Source of the DNA: Siphonodentalium dalli
Taxonomy: Eukaryota > Mollusca > Scaphopoda > Gadilida > Siphonodentaliidae
Length of the DNA stretch: 64,000 bases
Assembly (NCBI GenBank): GCA_032622095.1
Contig: CP136064.1
Coordinates: 252,468,484-252,532,483, forward strand
Reading direction: 5' to 3'
The position numbers and the translations under genes are program-made. Under the pieces are notes generated by a model, which had not been told where the DNA came from, did not search any database, and saw nothing but the letters and a program-made list of their open reading frames with translations. Positions 19,463 through 31,065 of the stretch are shown here, piece by piece. Every line of letters begins with the position of its first letter. Position 1 is the stretch's first letter.

Positions 19463-19534
19463 TAGCAGAGCGAGGTTTCGATCCTCGGACCTCTGGGTTA
19501 TGGGCCCAGCACGCTACCACTGCGCCACTCTGCT
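19463..19534 (-). tRNA. Initiator tRNA-Met(CAT)
   Basis: B4, consensus. Confidence 0.95.
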
Positions 19535-19644
19535 CCATGGTAAAAATGGTGGTTTTCTAAAATGACATTCCTCTGTTAAAAATTGAATCCATTAGAAATG
19601 TCAGCTAAATTATGGCCTGTCATATTTAACTGAAAAAGTAGATA

Positions 19645-19715
19645 TGCGCCGCCCGGGAATCGAACCCGGGTCGCAAGAATGGGAATCTTGCATGATACCA
19701 CTACACCAGCGGCGC
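19645..19715 (-). tRNA. tRNA-Gly(CCC)
   Basis: B4, consensus. Confidence 0.95.
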
Positions 19716-19839
19716 TTACGATAAATACACCATTTTATAAGACATTATATTCGTTATTCAACAGTTTGTCAACAATCGCTTTGCAGGTCAGCAAGGCACG
19801 ACGACCGAATTTTGATTCCAAGATTTAAAAATATCTGTG

Positions 19840-19912
19840 CATCCCAGGTGGGGATCGAACCCACGGCCTCTGGATTAGAAGTCCAGCGCTCTATTCGCTG
19901 AGCTACTGGGAC
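19840..19912 (-). tRNA. tRNA-Arg(TCT), D-loop variant
   Basis: B4. Same D-loop GG-to-GA change as B1, at 19895. Confidence 0.88.
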
Positions 19913-20181
19913 AGTAATGAAAACAGTGCTCTTCATAACGCATTTTCGCTGATTTGAAAACAAAATATAAAATTATGTTTTATGACCAAGAAGGCCTGTT
20001 TATGAAAACTTAATAGCCATAATATAACTATATAGAATCACGTACATTTATCATATACCCACCAAAAAATCAGCAATCGGATGTGTGCGTTAAGAATGCA
20101 ACGACAGCCAGAAGGGAACTAAAATATATCCACAATACCATTGTCTCACTATGAGCAGGATACCGTTGCAGTCTTTCTGTA

Positions 20182-20265
20182 GTCAGGATGGCCGAGTGGT
20201 CTAAGGCGCTGCGTTCAGGTCGCAGTCGGGTCTTCCCGGCGTGGGTTCGAATCCCACTTCTGACA
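20182..20265 (+). tRNA. tRNA-Leu(CAG)
   Basis: B5, consensus. Confidence 0.95.
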
Positions 20266-20427
20266 ACAGTAATTTTGCTCGATGAAATGCGAATCGCAAG
20301 TCCGTCCGTTTTCTTTAAACAAATTTATGTGCCAATGAAATTTGTTTTTCTCAAGTTCCCAATTAAACTGCATAGTCCAAAATGAGGTGGATATCCACAA
20401 ACAAAAATCAGTGAAAAAAACTTATTT

Positions 20428-20499
20428 TGCATCGGCCGGGAATCGAACCCGGGTCGCCCCGCGTGGCAGGCGAGCATTCTACCACTGAACCACCGATGC
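20428..20499 (-). tRNA. tRNA-Gly(GCC), +1 in variable region
   Basis: B5. One extra C on the plus strand (20456-20460) lengthens the G-run after the anticodon loop; 72 nt. Confidence 0.88.
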
Positions 20500-20789
20500 G
20501 GCGAGATATGAACGCAAATTTAGCTTCTTGAGCAGCTAGCACATTTGTTGTCGAGAAGTCAACGCGACTTTGAACTTTATAACGATAGACTGGACAAGTC
20601 ATGCATTTCGAGTCTCCCTTGAAATGCATGTGCACGATTCATTTAAGAAGCGTTTTTTTTTTAATTTGCTAGCAATAATAAATAAAACCATATTTTAATA
20701 TAAACATTAAAACACACACGCACATTCTTACTGTATTTACTTTCAAACAAAGTGATAATTCTTCCTTCCTCTCCCCTTGACGAAAATAT

Positions 20790-20861
20790 TAGCAGAGCGA
20801 GGTTTCGATCCTCGGACCTCTGGGTTATGGGCCCAGCACGCTACCACTGCGCCACTCTGCT
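20790..20861 (-). tRNA. Initiator tRNA-Met(CAT)
   Basis: B5, consensus. Confidence 0.95.
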
Positions 20862-20971
20862 CCATGGTAAAAATGGTGGTTTTCTAAAATGACATTCCTC
20901 TGTTAAAAATTGAATCCATTAGAAATGTCAGCTAAATTATGGCCTGTCATATTTAACTGAAAAAGTAGATA

Positions 20972-21042
20972 TGCGCCGCCCGGGAATCGAACCCGGGTCG
21001 CAAGAATGGGAATCTTGCATGATACCACTACACCAGCGGCGC
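20972..21042 (-). tRNA. tRNA-Gly(CCC)
   Basis: B5, consensus. Confidence 0.95.
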
Positions 21043-21166
21043 TTACGATAAATACACCATTTTATAAGACATTATATTCGTTATTCAACAGTTTGTCAAC
21101 AATCGCTTTGCAGGTCAGCAAGGCACGACGACCGAATTTTGATTCCAAGATTTAAAAATATCTGTG

Positions 21167-21239
21167 CATCCCAGGTGGGGATCGAACCCACGGCCTCTAG
21201 ATTAGAAGTCCAGCGCTCTATCCGCTGAGCTACTGGGAC
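21167..21239 (-). tRNA. tRNA-Arg(TCT), G:U stem variant
   Basis: B5. C-to-T in the 3' anticodon stem (plus-strand A at 21199) swaps G:C for G:U. Also in B7, C0 and C1. Confidence 0.92.
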
Positions 21240-21510
21240 AGTAATGAAAACAGTGCTCTTCATAACGCATTTTCGCTGATTTGAAAACAAAATATAAAAT
21301 TATGTTTTATGACCAAGAAGGCCTGTTTATGAAAACTTAATAGCCATAATATAACTATATAGAATCACGTACATTTATCATATATACCCACCAACAAATC
21401 AGCAATCGGATGTGTGCGTTAAGAATGCAACGACAGCCAGAAGGGAACTAAAATATATCCACAATACCATTGTCTCACTTTGAGCAGGATACCGTTGCAG
21501 TCTTTCTGTA

Positions 21511-21594
21511 GTCAGGATGGCCGAGTGGTCTAAGGCGCTGCGTTCAGGTCGCAGTCGGGTCTTCCCGGCGTGGGTTCGAATCCCACTTCTGACA
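21511..21594 (+). tRNA. tRNA-Leu(CAG)
   Basis: B6, consensus. Confidence 0.95.
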
Positions 21595-21755
21595 ACAGTA
21601 ATTTTGCTCGATGAAATGCGAATCGCAAGTCCGTCCGTTTTCTTTAAACAAATTTATGTGCCAATGAAATTTGTTTTTCTCAAGTTCCCAATTAAACTGC
21701 ATAGTCCAAAATGAGGTGGATATCCACAAACAAAATCAGTGAAAAAAACTTATTT

Positions 21756-21827
21756 TGCATCGGCCGGGAATCGAACCCGGGTCGCCCGCGTGGCCAGGCG
21801 AGCATTCTACCACTGAACCACCGATGC
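21756..21827 (-). tRNA. tRNA-Gly(GCC) variant, 8-nt anticodon loop
   Basis: B6. An extra base near 21794 makes the loop CTGGCCAC, so the anticodon frame is ambiguous. Probably inactive. Confidence 0.85.
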
Positions 21828-22117
21828 GGCGAGATATGAACGCAAATTTAGCTTCTTGAGCAGCTAGCACATTTATTGTCGAGAAGACAACGCGACTTTG
21901 AACTTTATAACGATAGACTGGACAAGTCATGCATTTCGAGTCTCCCTTGAAATGCATGTGCACGATTCATTTAAGAAGCGTTTTTTTTTTAATTTGCTAG
22001 CAATAATAAATAAAACCATATTTTAATATAAACATTAAAACACACACGCACATTCTTACTGTATTTACTTTCAAACAAAGTGATAATTCTTCCTTCCTCT
22101 CCCCTTGACGAAAATAT

Positions 22118-22189
22118 TAGCAGAGCGAGGTTTCGATCCTCGGACCTCTGGGTTATGGGCCCAGCACGCTACCACTGCGCCACTCTGCT
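22118..22189 (-). tRNA. Initiator tRNA-Met(CAT)
   Basis: B6, consensus. Confidence 0.95.
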
Positions 22190-22299
22190 CCATGGTAAAA
22201 ATGGTGGTTTTCTAAAATGACATTCCTCTGTTAAAAATTGAATCCATTAGAAATGTCAGCTAAATTATGGCCTGTCATATTTAACTGAAAAAGTAGATA

Positions 22300-22370
22300 T
22301 GCGCCGCCCGGGAATCGAACCCGGGTCGCAAGAATGGGAATCTTGCATGATACCACTACACCAGCGGCGC
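22300..22370 (-). tRNA. tRNA-Gly(CCC)
   Basis: B6, consensus. Confidence 0.95.
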
Positions 22371-22494
22371 TTACGATAAATACACCATTTTATAAGACAT
22401 TATATTCGTTATTCAACAGTTTGTCAACAATCGCTTTGCAGGTCAGCAAGGCACGACGACCGAATTTTGATTCCAAGATTTAAAAATATCTGTG

Positions 22495-22567
22495 CATCCC
22501 AGGTGGGGATCGAACCCACGGCCTCTGGATTAGAAGTCCAGCGCTCTATCCGCTGAGCTACTGGGAC
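22495..22567 (-). tRNA. tRNA-Arg(TCT)
   Basis: B6, consensus. Confidence 0.95.
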
Positions 22568-22845
22568 AGTAATGAAAACAGTGCTCTTCATAACGCATTT
22601 TCGCTGATTTGAAAACAAAATATAAAATTATGTTTTATGACCAAGAAGGCCTGTTTATGAAAACTTAATAGCCATAATATAACTATATAGAATCACGTAC
22701 ATTTATCATATATATATACCCACCAAAAAATCAGCAATCGGATGTGTGCGTTAAGAATGCAACGACAGCCAGAAGGGGAACTAAAATATATCCACAATAC
22801 CATTGTCTCACTTTGAGCAGGATACCGTTGCAGTCTTTCTGTATA

Positions 22846-22929
22846 GTCAGGATGGCCGAGTGGTCTAAGGCGCTGCGTTCAGGTCGCAGTCGGGTCTTCC
22901 CGGCGTGGGTTCGAATCCCACTTCTGACA
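22846..22929 (+). tRNA. tRNA-Leu(CAG)
   Basis: B7, consensus gene. The 5' flank reads CTGTATAG, with an extra TA found elsewhere only at the B/C junction. Confidence 0.95.
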
Positions 22930-23090
22930 ACAGTAATTTTGCTCGATGAAATGCGAATCGCAAGTCCGTCCGTTTTCTTTAAACAAATTTATGTGCCAAT
23001 GAAATTTGTTTTTCTCAAGTTCCCAATTAAACTGCATAGTCCAAAATGAGGTGGATATCCACAAACAAAATCAGTGAAAAAAACTTATTT

Positions 23091-23161
23091 TGCATCGGCC
23101 GGGAATCGAACCCGGGTCGCCGGCGTGGCAGGCGAGCATTCTACCACTGAACCACCGATGC
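23091..23161 (-). tRNA. tRNA-Gly(GCC), anticodon-stem variant
   Basis: B7. Plus-strand C-to-G at 23122 changes the 3' anticodon stem GCGGG to GCCGG and breaks a pair. Confidence 0.9.
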
Positions 23162-23450
23162 GGCGAGATATGAACGCAAATTTAGCTTCTTGAGCAGCTA
23201 GCACATTTATTGTCGAGAAGTCAACGCGACTTTGAACTTTATAACGATAGACTGGACAAGTCATGCATTTCGAGTCTCCCTTGAAATGCATGTGCACGAT
23301 TCATTTAAGAAGCGTTTTTTTTTAATTTGCTAGCAATAATAAATAAAACCATATTTTAATATAAACATTAAAACACACACGCACATTCTTACTGTATTTA
23401 CTTTCAAACAAAGTGATAATTCTTCCTTCCTCTCCCCTTGACGAAAATAT

Positions 23451-23522
23451 TAGCAGAGCGAGGTTTCGATCCTCGGACCTCTGGGTTATGGGCCCAGCAC
23501 GCTACCACTGCGCCACTCTGCT
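23451..23522 (-). tRNA. Initiator tRNA-Met(CAT)
   Basis: B7, consensus. Confidence 0.95.
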
Positions 23523-23632
23523 CCATGGTAAAAATGGTGGTTTTCTAAAATGACATTCCTCTGTTAAAAATTGAATCCATTAGAAATGTCAGCTAAATTA
23601 TGGCCTGTCATATTTAACTGAAAAAGTAGATA

Positions 23633-23703
23633 TGCGCCGCCCGGGAATCGAACCCGGGTCGCAAGAATGGGAATCTTGCATGATACCACTACACCAGCGG
23701 CGC
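23633..23703 (-). tRNA. tRNA-Gly(CCC)
   Basis: B7, consensus. Confidence 0.95.
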
Positions 23704-23827
23704 TTACGATAAATACACCATTTTATAAGACATTATATTCGTTATTCAACAGTTTGTCAACAATCGCTTTGCAGGTCAGCAAGGCACGACGACCGAATTT
23801 TGATTCCAAGATTTAAAAATATCTGTG

Positions 23828-23900
23828 CATCCCAGGTGGGGATCGAACCCACGGCCTCTAGATTAGAAGTCCAGCGCTCTATCCGCTGAGCTACTGGGAC
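23828..23900 (-). tRNA. tRNA-Arg(TCT), G:U stem variant
   Basis: B7. Same change as B5, at 23860. Confidence 0.92.
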
Positions 23901-24169
23901 AGTAATGAAAACAGTGCTCTTCATAACGCATTTTCGCTGATTTGAAAACAAAATATAAAAAAATGTTTTATGACCAAGAAGGCCTGTTTATGAAAACTTA
24001 ATAGCCATAATATAACTATATAGAATCACGTACATTTATCATATACCCACCAACAAATCAGCAATCGGATGTGTGCGTTAAGAATGCAACGACAGCCAGA
24101 AGGGAACTAAAATATATCCACAATACCATTGTCTCACTTTGAGCAGGATACCGTTGCAGTCTTTCTGTA

Positions 24170-24253
24170 GTCAGGATGGCCGAGTGGTCTAAGGCGCTGC
24201 GTTCAGGTCGCAGTCGGGTCTTCCCGGCGTGGGTTCGAATCCCACTTCTGACA
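24170..24253 (+). tRNA. tRNA-Leu(CAG)
   Basis: B8, consensus. Confidence 0.95.
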
Positions 24254-24414
24254 ACAGTAATTTTGCTCGATGAAATGCGAATCGCAAGTCCGTCCGTTTT
24301 CTTTAAACAAATTTATGTGCCAATGAAATTTGTTTTTCTCAAGTTCCCAATTAAACTGCATAGTCCAAAATGAGGTGGATATCCACAAACAAAATCAGTG
24401 AAAAAAACTTATTT

Positions 24415-24485
24415 TGCATCGGCCGGGAATCGAACCCGGGTCGCCCGCGTGGCAGGCGAGCATTCTACCACTGAACCACCGATGC
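24415..24485 (-). tRNA. tRNA-Gly(GCC)
   Basis: B8, consensus. Confidence 0.95.
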
Positions 24486-24774
24486 GGCGAGATATGAACG
24501 CAAATTTAGCTTCTTGAGCAGCTAGCACATTTATTGTCGAGAAGTCAACGCGACTTTGAACTTTATAACGATAGACTGGACAAGTCATGCATTTCGAGTC
24601 TCCCTTGAAATGCATGTGCACGATTCATTTAAGAAGCGTTTTTTTTTAATTTGCTAGCAATAATAAATAAAACCATATTTTAATATAAACATTAAAACAC
24701 ACACGCACATTCTTACTGTATTTACTTTCAAACAAAGTGATAATTCTTCCTTCCTCTCCCCTTGACGAAAATAT

Positions 24775-24846
24775 TAGCAGAGCGAGGTTTCGATCCTCGG
24801 ACCTCTGGGTTATGGGCCCAGCACGCTACCACTGCGCCACTCTGCT
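24775..24846 (-). tRNA. Initiator tRNA-Met(CAT)
   Basis: B8, consensus. Confidence 0.95.
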
Positions 24847-24956
24847 CCATGGTAAAAATGGTGGTTTTCTAAAATGACATTCCTCTGTTAAAAATTGAAT
24901 CCATTAGAAATGTCAGCTAAATTATGGCCTGTCATATTTAACTGAAAAAGTAGATA

Positions 24957-25027
24957 TGCGCCGCCCGGGAATCGAACCCGGGTCGCAAGAATGGGAATCT
25001 TGCATGATACCACTACACCAGCGGCGC
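24957..25027 (-). tRNA. tRNA-Gly(CCC)
   Basis: B8, consensus. Confidence 0.95.
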
Positions 25028-25151
25028 TTACGATAAATACACCATTTTATAAGACATTATATTCGTTATTCAACAGTTTGTCAACAATCGCTTTGCAGGT
25101 CAGCAAGGCACGACGACCGAATTTTGATTCCAAGATTTAAAAATATCTGTG

Positions 25152-25224
25152 CATCCCAGGTGGGGATCGAACCCACGGCCTCTGGATTAGAAGTCCAGCG
25201 CTCTATCCGCTGAGCTACTGGGAC
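25152..25224 (-). tRNA. tRNA-Arg(TCT)
   Basis: B8, consensus. Confidence 0.95.
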
Positions 25225-25499
25225 AGTAATGAAAACAGTGCTCTTCATAACGCATTTTCGCTGATTTGAAAACAAAATATAAAATTATGTTTTATGACCA
25301 AGAAGGCCTGTTTATGAAAACTTAATAGCCATAATATAACTATATAGAATCACGTACATTTATCATATATATATACCCACCAAAAAATCAGCAATCGGAT
25401 GTGTGCGTTAAGAATGCAACGACAGCCAGAAGGGAACTAAAATATATCCACAATACCATTGTCTCACTTTGAGCAGGATACCGTTGCAGTCTTTCTGTA

Positions 25500-25583
25500 G
25501 TCAGGATGGCCGAGTGGTCTAAGGCGCTGCGTTCAGGTCGCAGTCGGGTCTTCCCGGCGTGGGTTCGAATCCCACTTCTGACA
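25500..25583 (+). tRNA. tRNA-Leu(CAG)
   Basis: B9, consensus. Confidence 0.95.
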
Positions 25584-25744
25584 ACAGTAATTTTGCTCGA
25601 TGAAATGCGAATCGCAAGTCCGTCCGTTTTCTTTAAACAAATTTATGTGCCAATGAAATTTGTTTTTCTCAAGTTCCCAATTAAACTGCATAGTCCAAAA
25701 TGAGGTGGATATCCACAAACAAAATCAGTGAAAAAAACTTATTT

Positions 25745-25815
25745 TGCATCGGCCGGGAATCGAACCCGGGTCGCCCGCGTGGCAGGCGAGCATTCTACCA
25801 CTGAACCACCGATGC
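25745..25815 (-). tRNA. tRNA-Gly(GCC)
   Basis: B9, consensus. Confidence 0.95.
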
Positions 25816-26105
25816 GGCGAGATATGAACGCAAATTTAGCTTCTTGAGCAGCTAGCACATTTGTTGTCGAGAAGTCAACGCGACTTTGAACTTTATAACG
25901 ATAGACTGGACAAGTCATGCATTTCGAGTCTCCCTTGAAATGCATGTGCACGATTCATTTAAGAAGCGTTTTTTTTTTAATTTGCTAGCAATAATAAATA
26001 AAACCATATTTTAATATAAACATTAAAACACACACGCACATTCTTACTGTATTTACTTTCAAACAAAGTGATAATTCTTCCTTCCTCTCCCCTTGACGAA
26101 AATAT

Positions 26106-26177
26106 TAGCAGAGCGAGGTTTCGATCCTCGGACCTCTGGGTTATGGGCCCAGCACGCTACCACTGCGCCACTCTGCT
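26106..26177 (-). tRNA. Initiator tRNA-Met(CAT)
   Basis: B9, consensus. Confidence 0.95.
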
Positions 26178-26287
26178 CCATGGTAAAAATGGTGGTTTTC
26201 TAAAATGACATTCCTCTGTTAAAAATTGAATCCATTAGAAATGTCAGCTAAATTATGGCCTGTCATATTTAACTGAAAAAGTAGATA

Positions 26288-26358
26288 TGCGCCGCCCGGG
26301 AATCGAACCCGGGTCGCAAGAATGGGAATCTTGCATGATACCACTACACCAGCGGCGC
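26288..26358 (-). tRNA. tRNA-Gly(CCC)
   Basis: B9, consensus. Confidence 0.95.
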
Positions 26359-26482
26359 TTACGATAAATACACCATTTTATAAGACATTATATTCGTTAT
26401 TCAACAGTTTGTCAACAATCGCTTTGCAGGTCAGCAAGGCACGACGACCGAATTTTGATTCCAAGATTTAAAAATATCTGTG

Positions 26483-26555
26483 CATCCCAGGTGGGGATCG
26501 AACCCACGGCCTCTGGATTAGAAGTCCAGCGCTCTATCCGCTGAGCTACTGGGAC
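26483..26555 (-). tRNA. tRNA-Arg(TCT)
   Basis: B9, consensus. Confidence 0.95.
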
Positions 26556-26830
26556 AGTAATGAAAACAGTGCTCTTCATAACGCATTTTCGCTGATTTGA
26601 AAACAAAATATAAAATTATGTTTTATGACCAAGAAGGCCTGTTTATGAAAACTTAATAGCCATAATATAACTATATAGAATCACGTACATTTATCATATA
26701 TATATACCCACCAAAAAATCAGCAATCGGATGTGTGCGTTAAGAATGCAACGACAGCCAGAAGGGAACTAAAATATATCCACAATACCATTGTCTCACTT
26801 TGAGCAGGATACCGTTGCAGTCTTTCTGTA

Positions 26831-26914
26831 GTCAGGATGGCCGAGTGGTCTAAGGCGCTGCGTTCAGGTCGCAGTCGGGTCTTCCCGGCGTGGGTTCGAA
26901 TCCCACTTCTGACA
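26831..26914 (+). tRNA. tRNA-Leu(CAG)
   Basis: B10, consensus. Confidence 0.95.
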
Positions 26915-27075
26915 ACAGTAATTTTGCTCGATGAAATGCGAATCGCAAGTCCGTCCGTTTTCTTTAAACAAATTTATGTGCCAATGAAATTTGTTTTTCT
27001 CAAGTTCCCAATTAAACTGCATAGTCCAAAATGAGGTGGATATCCACAAACAAAATCAGTGAAAAAAACTTATTT

Positions 27076-27146
27076 TGCATCGGCCGGGAATCGAACCCGG
27101 GTCGCCCGCGTGGCAGGCGAGCATTCTACCACTGAACCACCGATGC
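27076..27146 (-). tRNA. tRNA-Gly(GCC)
   Basis: B10, consensus. Confidence 0.95.
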
Positions 27147-27435
27147 GGCGAGATATGAACGCAAATTTAGCTTCTTGAGCAGCTAGCACATTTGTTGTCG
27201 AGAAGTCAACGCGACTTTGAACATTATAACGATAGACTGGACAAGTCATGCATTTCGAGTCTCCCTTGAAATGCATGTGCACGATTCATTTAAGAAGCGT
27301 TTTTTTTTAATTTGCTAGCAATAATAAATAAAACCATATTTTAATATAAACATTAAAACACACACGCACATTCTTACTGTATTTACTTTCAAACAAAGTG
27401 ATAATTCTTCCTTCCTCTCCCCTTGACGAAAATAT

Positions 27436-27507
27436 TAGCAGAGCGAGGTTTCGATCCTCGGACCTCTGGGTTATGGGCCCAGCACGCTACCACTGCGCCA
27501 CTCTGCT
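27436..27507 (-). tRNA. Initiator tRNA-Met(CAT)
   Basis: B10, consensus. Confidence 0.95.
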
Positions 27508-27617
27508 CCATGGTAAAAATGGTGGTTTTCTAAAATGACATTCCTCTGTTAAAAATTGAATCCATTAGAAATGTCAGCTAAATTATGGCCTGTCATATTT
27601 AACTGAAAAAGTAGATA

Positions 27618-27688
27618 TGCGCCGCCCGGGAATCGAACCCGGGTCGCAAGAATGGGAATCTTGCATGATACCACTACACCAGCGGCGC
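27618..27688 (-). tRNA. tRNA-Gly(CCC)
   Basis: B10, consensus. Confidence 0.95.
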
Positions 27689-27812
27689 TTACGATAAATA
27701 CACCATTTTATAAGACATTATATTCGTTATTCAACAGTTTGTCAACAATCGCTTTGCAGGTCAGCAAGGCACGACGACCGAATTTTGATTCCAAGATTTA
27801 AAAATATCTGTG

Positions 27813-27885
27813 CATCCCAGGTGGGGATCGAACCCACGGCCTCTGGATTAGAAGTCCAGCGCTCTATCCGCTGAGCTACTGGGAC
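27813..27885 (-). tRNA. tRNA-Arg(TCT)
   Basis: B10, consensus. Confidence 0.95.
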
Positions 27886-28160
27886 AGTAATGAAAACAGT
27901 GCTCTTCATAACGCATTTTCGCTGATTTGAAAACAAAATATAAAATTATGTTTTATGACCAAGAAGGCCTGTTTATGAAAACTTAATAGCCATAATATAA
28001 CTATATAGAATCACGTACATTTATCATATATATATACCCACCAAAAAATCAGCAATCGGATGTGTGCGTTAAGAATGCAACGACAGCCAGAAGGGAACTA
28101 AAATATATCCACAATACCATTGTCTCACTTTGAGCAGGATACCGTTGCAGTCTTTCTGTA

Positions 28161-28244
28161 GTCAGGATGGCCGAGTGGTCTAAGGCGCTGCGTTCAGGTC
28201 GCAGTCGGGTCTTCCCGGCGTGGGTTCGAATCCCACTTCTGACA
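28161..28244 (+). tRNA. tRNA-Leu(CAG)
   Basis: B11, consensus. Confidence 0.95.
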
Positions 28245-28405
28245 ACAGTAATTTTGCTCGATGAAATGCGAATCGCAAGTCCGTCCGTTTTCTTTAAACA
28301 AATTTATGTGCCAATGAAATTTGTTTTTCTCAAGTTCCCAATTAAACTGCATAGTCCAAAATGAGGTGGATATCCACAAACAAAATCAGTGAAAAAAACT
28401 TATTT

Positions 28406-28476
28406 TGCATCGGCCGGGAATCGAACCCGGGTCGCCCGCGTGGCAGGCGAGCATTCTACCACCGAACCACCGATGC
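28406..28476 (-). tRNA. tRNA-Gly(GCC), A14-to-G variant
   Basis: B11. Plus-strand T-to-C at 28463 changes the conserved A14 (A box, U8 partner) to G. Shared with B12 and B14. Confidence 0.9.
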
Positions 28477-28765
28477 GGCGAGATATGAACGCAAATTTAG
28501 CTTCTTGAGCAGCTAGCACATTTGTTGTCGAGAAGTCAACGCGACTTTGAACTTTATAACGATAGACTGGACAAGTCATGCATTTCGAGTCTCCCTTGAA
28601 ATGCATGTGCACGATTCATTTAAGAAGCGTTTTTTTTTAATTTGCTAGCAATAATAAATAAAACCATATTTTAATATAAACATTAAAACACACACGCACA
28701 TTCTTACTGTATTTACTTTCAAACAAAGTGATAATTCTTCCTTCCTCTCCCCTTGACGAAAATAT

Positions 28766-28837
28766 TAGCAGAGCGAGGTTTCGATCCTCGGACCTCTGGG
28801 TTATGGGCCCAGCACGCTACCACTGCGCCACTCTGCT
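28766..28837 (-). tRNA. Initiator tRNA-Met(CAT)
   Basis: B11, consensus. Confidence 0.95.
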
Positions 28838-28947
28838 CCATGGTAAAAATGGTGGTTTTCTAAAATGACATTCCTCTGTTAAAAATTGAATCCATTAGAA
28901 ATGTCAGCTAAATTATGGCCTGTCATATTTAACTGAAAAAGTAGATA

Positions 28948-29018
28948 TGCGCCGCCCGGGAATCGAACCCGGGTCGCAAGAATGGGAATCTTGCATGATA
29001 CCACTACACCAGCGGCGC
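28948..29018 (-). tRNA. tRNA-Gly(CCC)
   Basis: B11, consensus. Confidence 0.95.
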
Positions 29019-29142
29019 TTACGATAAATACACCATTTTATAAGACATTATATTCGTTATTCAACAGTTTGTCAACAATCGCTTTGCAGGTCAGCAAGGC
29101 ACGACGACCGAATTTTGATTCCAAGATTTAAAAATATCTGTG

Positions 29143-29215
29143 CATCCCAGGTGGGGATCGAACCCACGGCCTCTGGATTAGAAGTCCAGCGCTCTATCCG
29201 CTGAGCTACTGGGAC
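29143..29215 (-). tRNA. tRNA-Arg(TCT)
   Basis: B11, consensus. Confidence 0.95.
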
Positions 29216-29490
29216 AGTAATGAAAACAGTGCTCTTCATAACGCATTTTCGCTGATTTGAAAACAAAATATAAAATTATGTTTTATGACCAAGAAGGCCT
29301 GTTTATGAAAACTTAATAGCCATAATATAACTATATAGAATCACGTACATTTATCATATATATATACCCACCAAAAAATCAGCAATCGGATGTGTGCGTT
29401 AAGAATGCAACGACAGCCAGAAGGGAACTAAAATATATCCACAATACCATTGTCTCACTTTGAGCAGGATACCGTTGCAGTCTTTCTGTA

Positions 29491-29574
29491 GTCAGGATGG
29501 CCGAGTGGTCTAAGGCGCTGCGTTCAGGTCGCAGTCGGGTCTTCCCGGCGTGGGTTCGAATCCCACTTCTGACA
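29491..29574 (+). tRNA. tRNA-Leu(CAG)
   Basis: B12, consensus. Confidence 0.95.
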
Positions 29575-29735
29575 ACAGTAATTTTGCTCGATGAAATGCG
29601 AATCGCAAGTCCGTCCGTTTTCTTTAAACAAATTTATGTGCCAATGAAATTTGTTTTTCTCAAGTTCCCAATTAAACTGCATAGTCCAAAATGAGGTGGA
29701 TATCCACAAACAAAATCAGTGAAAAAAACTTATTT

Positions 29736-29806
29736 TGCATCGGCCGGGAATCGAACCCGGGTCGCCCGCGTGGCAGGCGAGCATTCTACCACCGAACCAC
29801 CGATGC
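29736..29806 (-). tRNA. tRNA-Gly(GCC), A14-to-G variant
   Basis: B12. Same change as B11, at 29793. Confidence 0.9.
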
Positions 29807-30095
29807 GGCGAGATATGAACGCAAATTTAGCTTCTTGAGCAGCTAGCACATTTGTTGTCGAGAAGTCAACGCGACTTTGAACTTTATAACGATAGACTGG
29901 ACAAGTCATGCATTTCGAGTCTCCCTTGAAATGCATGTGCACGATTCATTTAAGAAGCGTTTTTTTTTAATTTGCTAGCAATAATAAATAAAACCATATT
30001 TTAATATAAACATTAAAACACACACGCACATTCTTACTGTATTTACTTTCAAACAAAGTGATAATTCTTCCTTCCTCTCCCCTTGACGAAAATAT

Positions 30096-30167
30096 TAGCA
30101 GAGCGAGGTTTCGATCCTCGGACCTCTGGGTTATGGGCCCAGCACGCTACCACTGCGCCACTCTGCT
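30096..30167 (-). tRNA. Initiator tRNA-Met(CAT)
   Basis: B12, consensus. Confidence 0.95.
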
Positions 30168-30277
30168 CCATGGTAAAAATGGTGGTTTTCTAAAATGACA
30201 TTCCTCTGTTAAAAATTGAATCCATTAGAAATGTCAGCTAAATTATGGCCTGTCATATTTAACTGAAAAAGTAGATA

Positions 30278-30348
30278 TGCGCCGCCCGGGAATCGAACCC
30301 GGGTCGCAAGAATGGGAATCTTGCATGATACCACTACACCAGCGGCGC
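30278..30348 (-). tRNA. tRNA-Gly(CCC)
   Basis: B12, consensus. Confidence 0.95.
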
Positions 30349-30472
30349 TTACGATAAATACACCATTTTATAAGACATTATATTCGTTATTCAACAGTTT
30401 GTCAACAATCGCTTTGCAGGTCAGCAAGGCACGACGACCGAATTTTGATTCCAAGATTTAAAAATATCTGTG

Positions 30473-30545
30473 CATCCCAGGTGGGGATCGAACCCACGGC
30501 CTCTGGATTAGAAGTCCAGCGCTCTATCCGCTGAGCTACTGGGAC
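30473..30545 (-). tRNA. tRNA-Arg(TCT)
   Basis: B12, consensus. Confidence 0.95.
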
Positions 30546-30820
30546 AGTAATGAAAACAGTGCTCTTCATAACGCATTTTCGCTGATTTGAAAACAAAATA
30601 TAAAATTATGTTTTATGACCAAGAAGGCCTGTTTATGAAAACTTAATAGCCATAATATAACTATATAGAATCACGTACATTTATCATATATATATACCCA
30701 CCAAAAAATCAGCAATCGGATGTGTGCGTTAAGAATGCAACGACAGCCAGAAGGGAACTAAAATATATCCACAATACCATTGTCTCACTTTGAGCAGGAT
30801 ACCGTTGCAGTCTTTCTGTA

Positions 30821-30904
30821 GTCAGGATGGCCGAGTGGTCTAAGGCGCTGCGTTCAGGTCGCAGTCGGGTCTTCCCGGCGTGGGTTCGAATCCCACTTCT
30901 GACA
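30821..30904 (+). tRNA. tRNA-Leu(CAG)
   Basis: B13, consensus. Confidence 0.95.
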
Positions 30905-31065
30905 ACAGTAATTTTGCTCGATGAAATGCGAATCGCAAGTCCGTCCGTTTTCTTTAAACAAATTTATGTGCCAATGAAATTTGTTTTTCTCAAGTTCCCA
31001 ATTAAACTGCATAGTCCAAAATGAGGTGGATATCCACAAACAAAATCAGTGAAAAAAACTTATTT

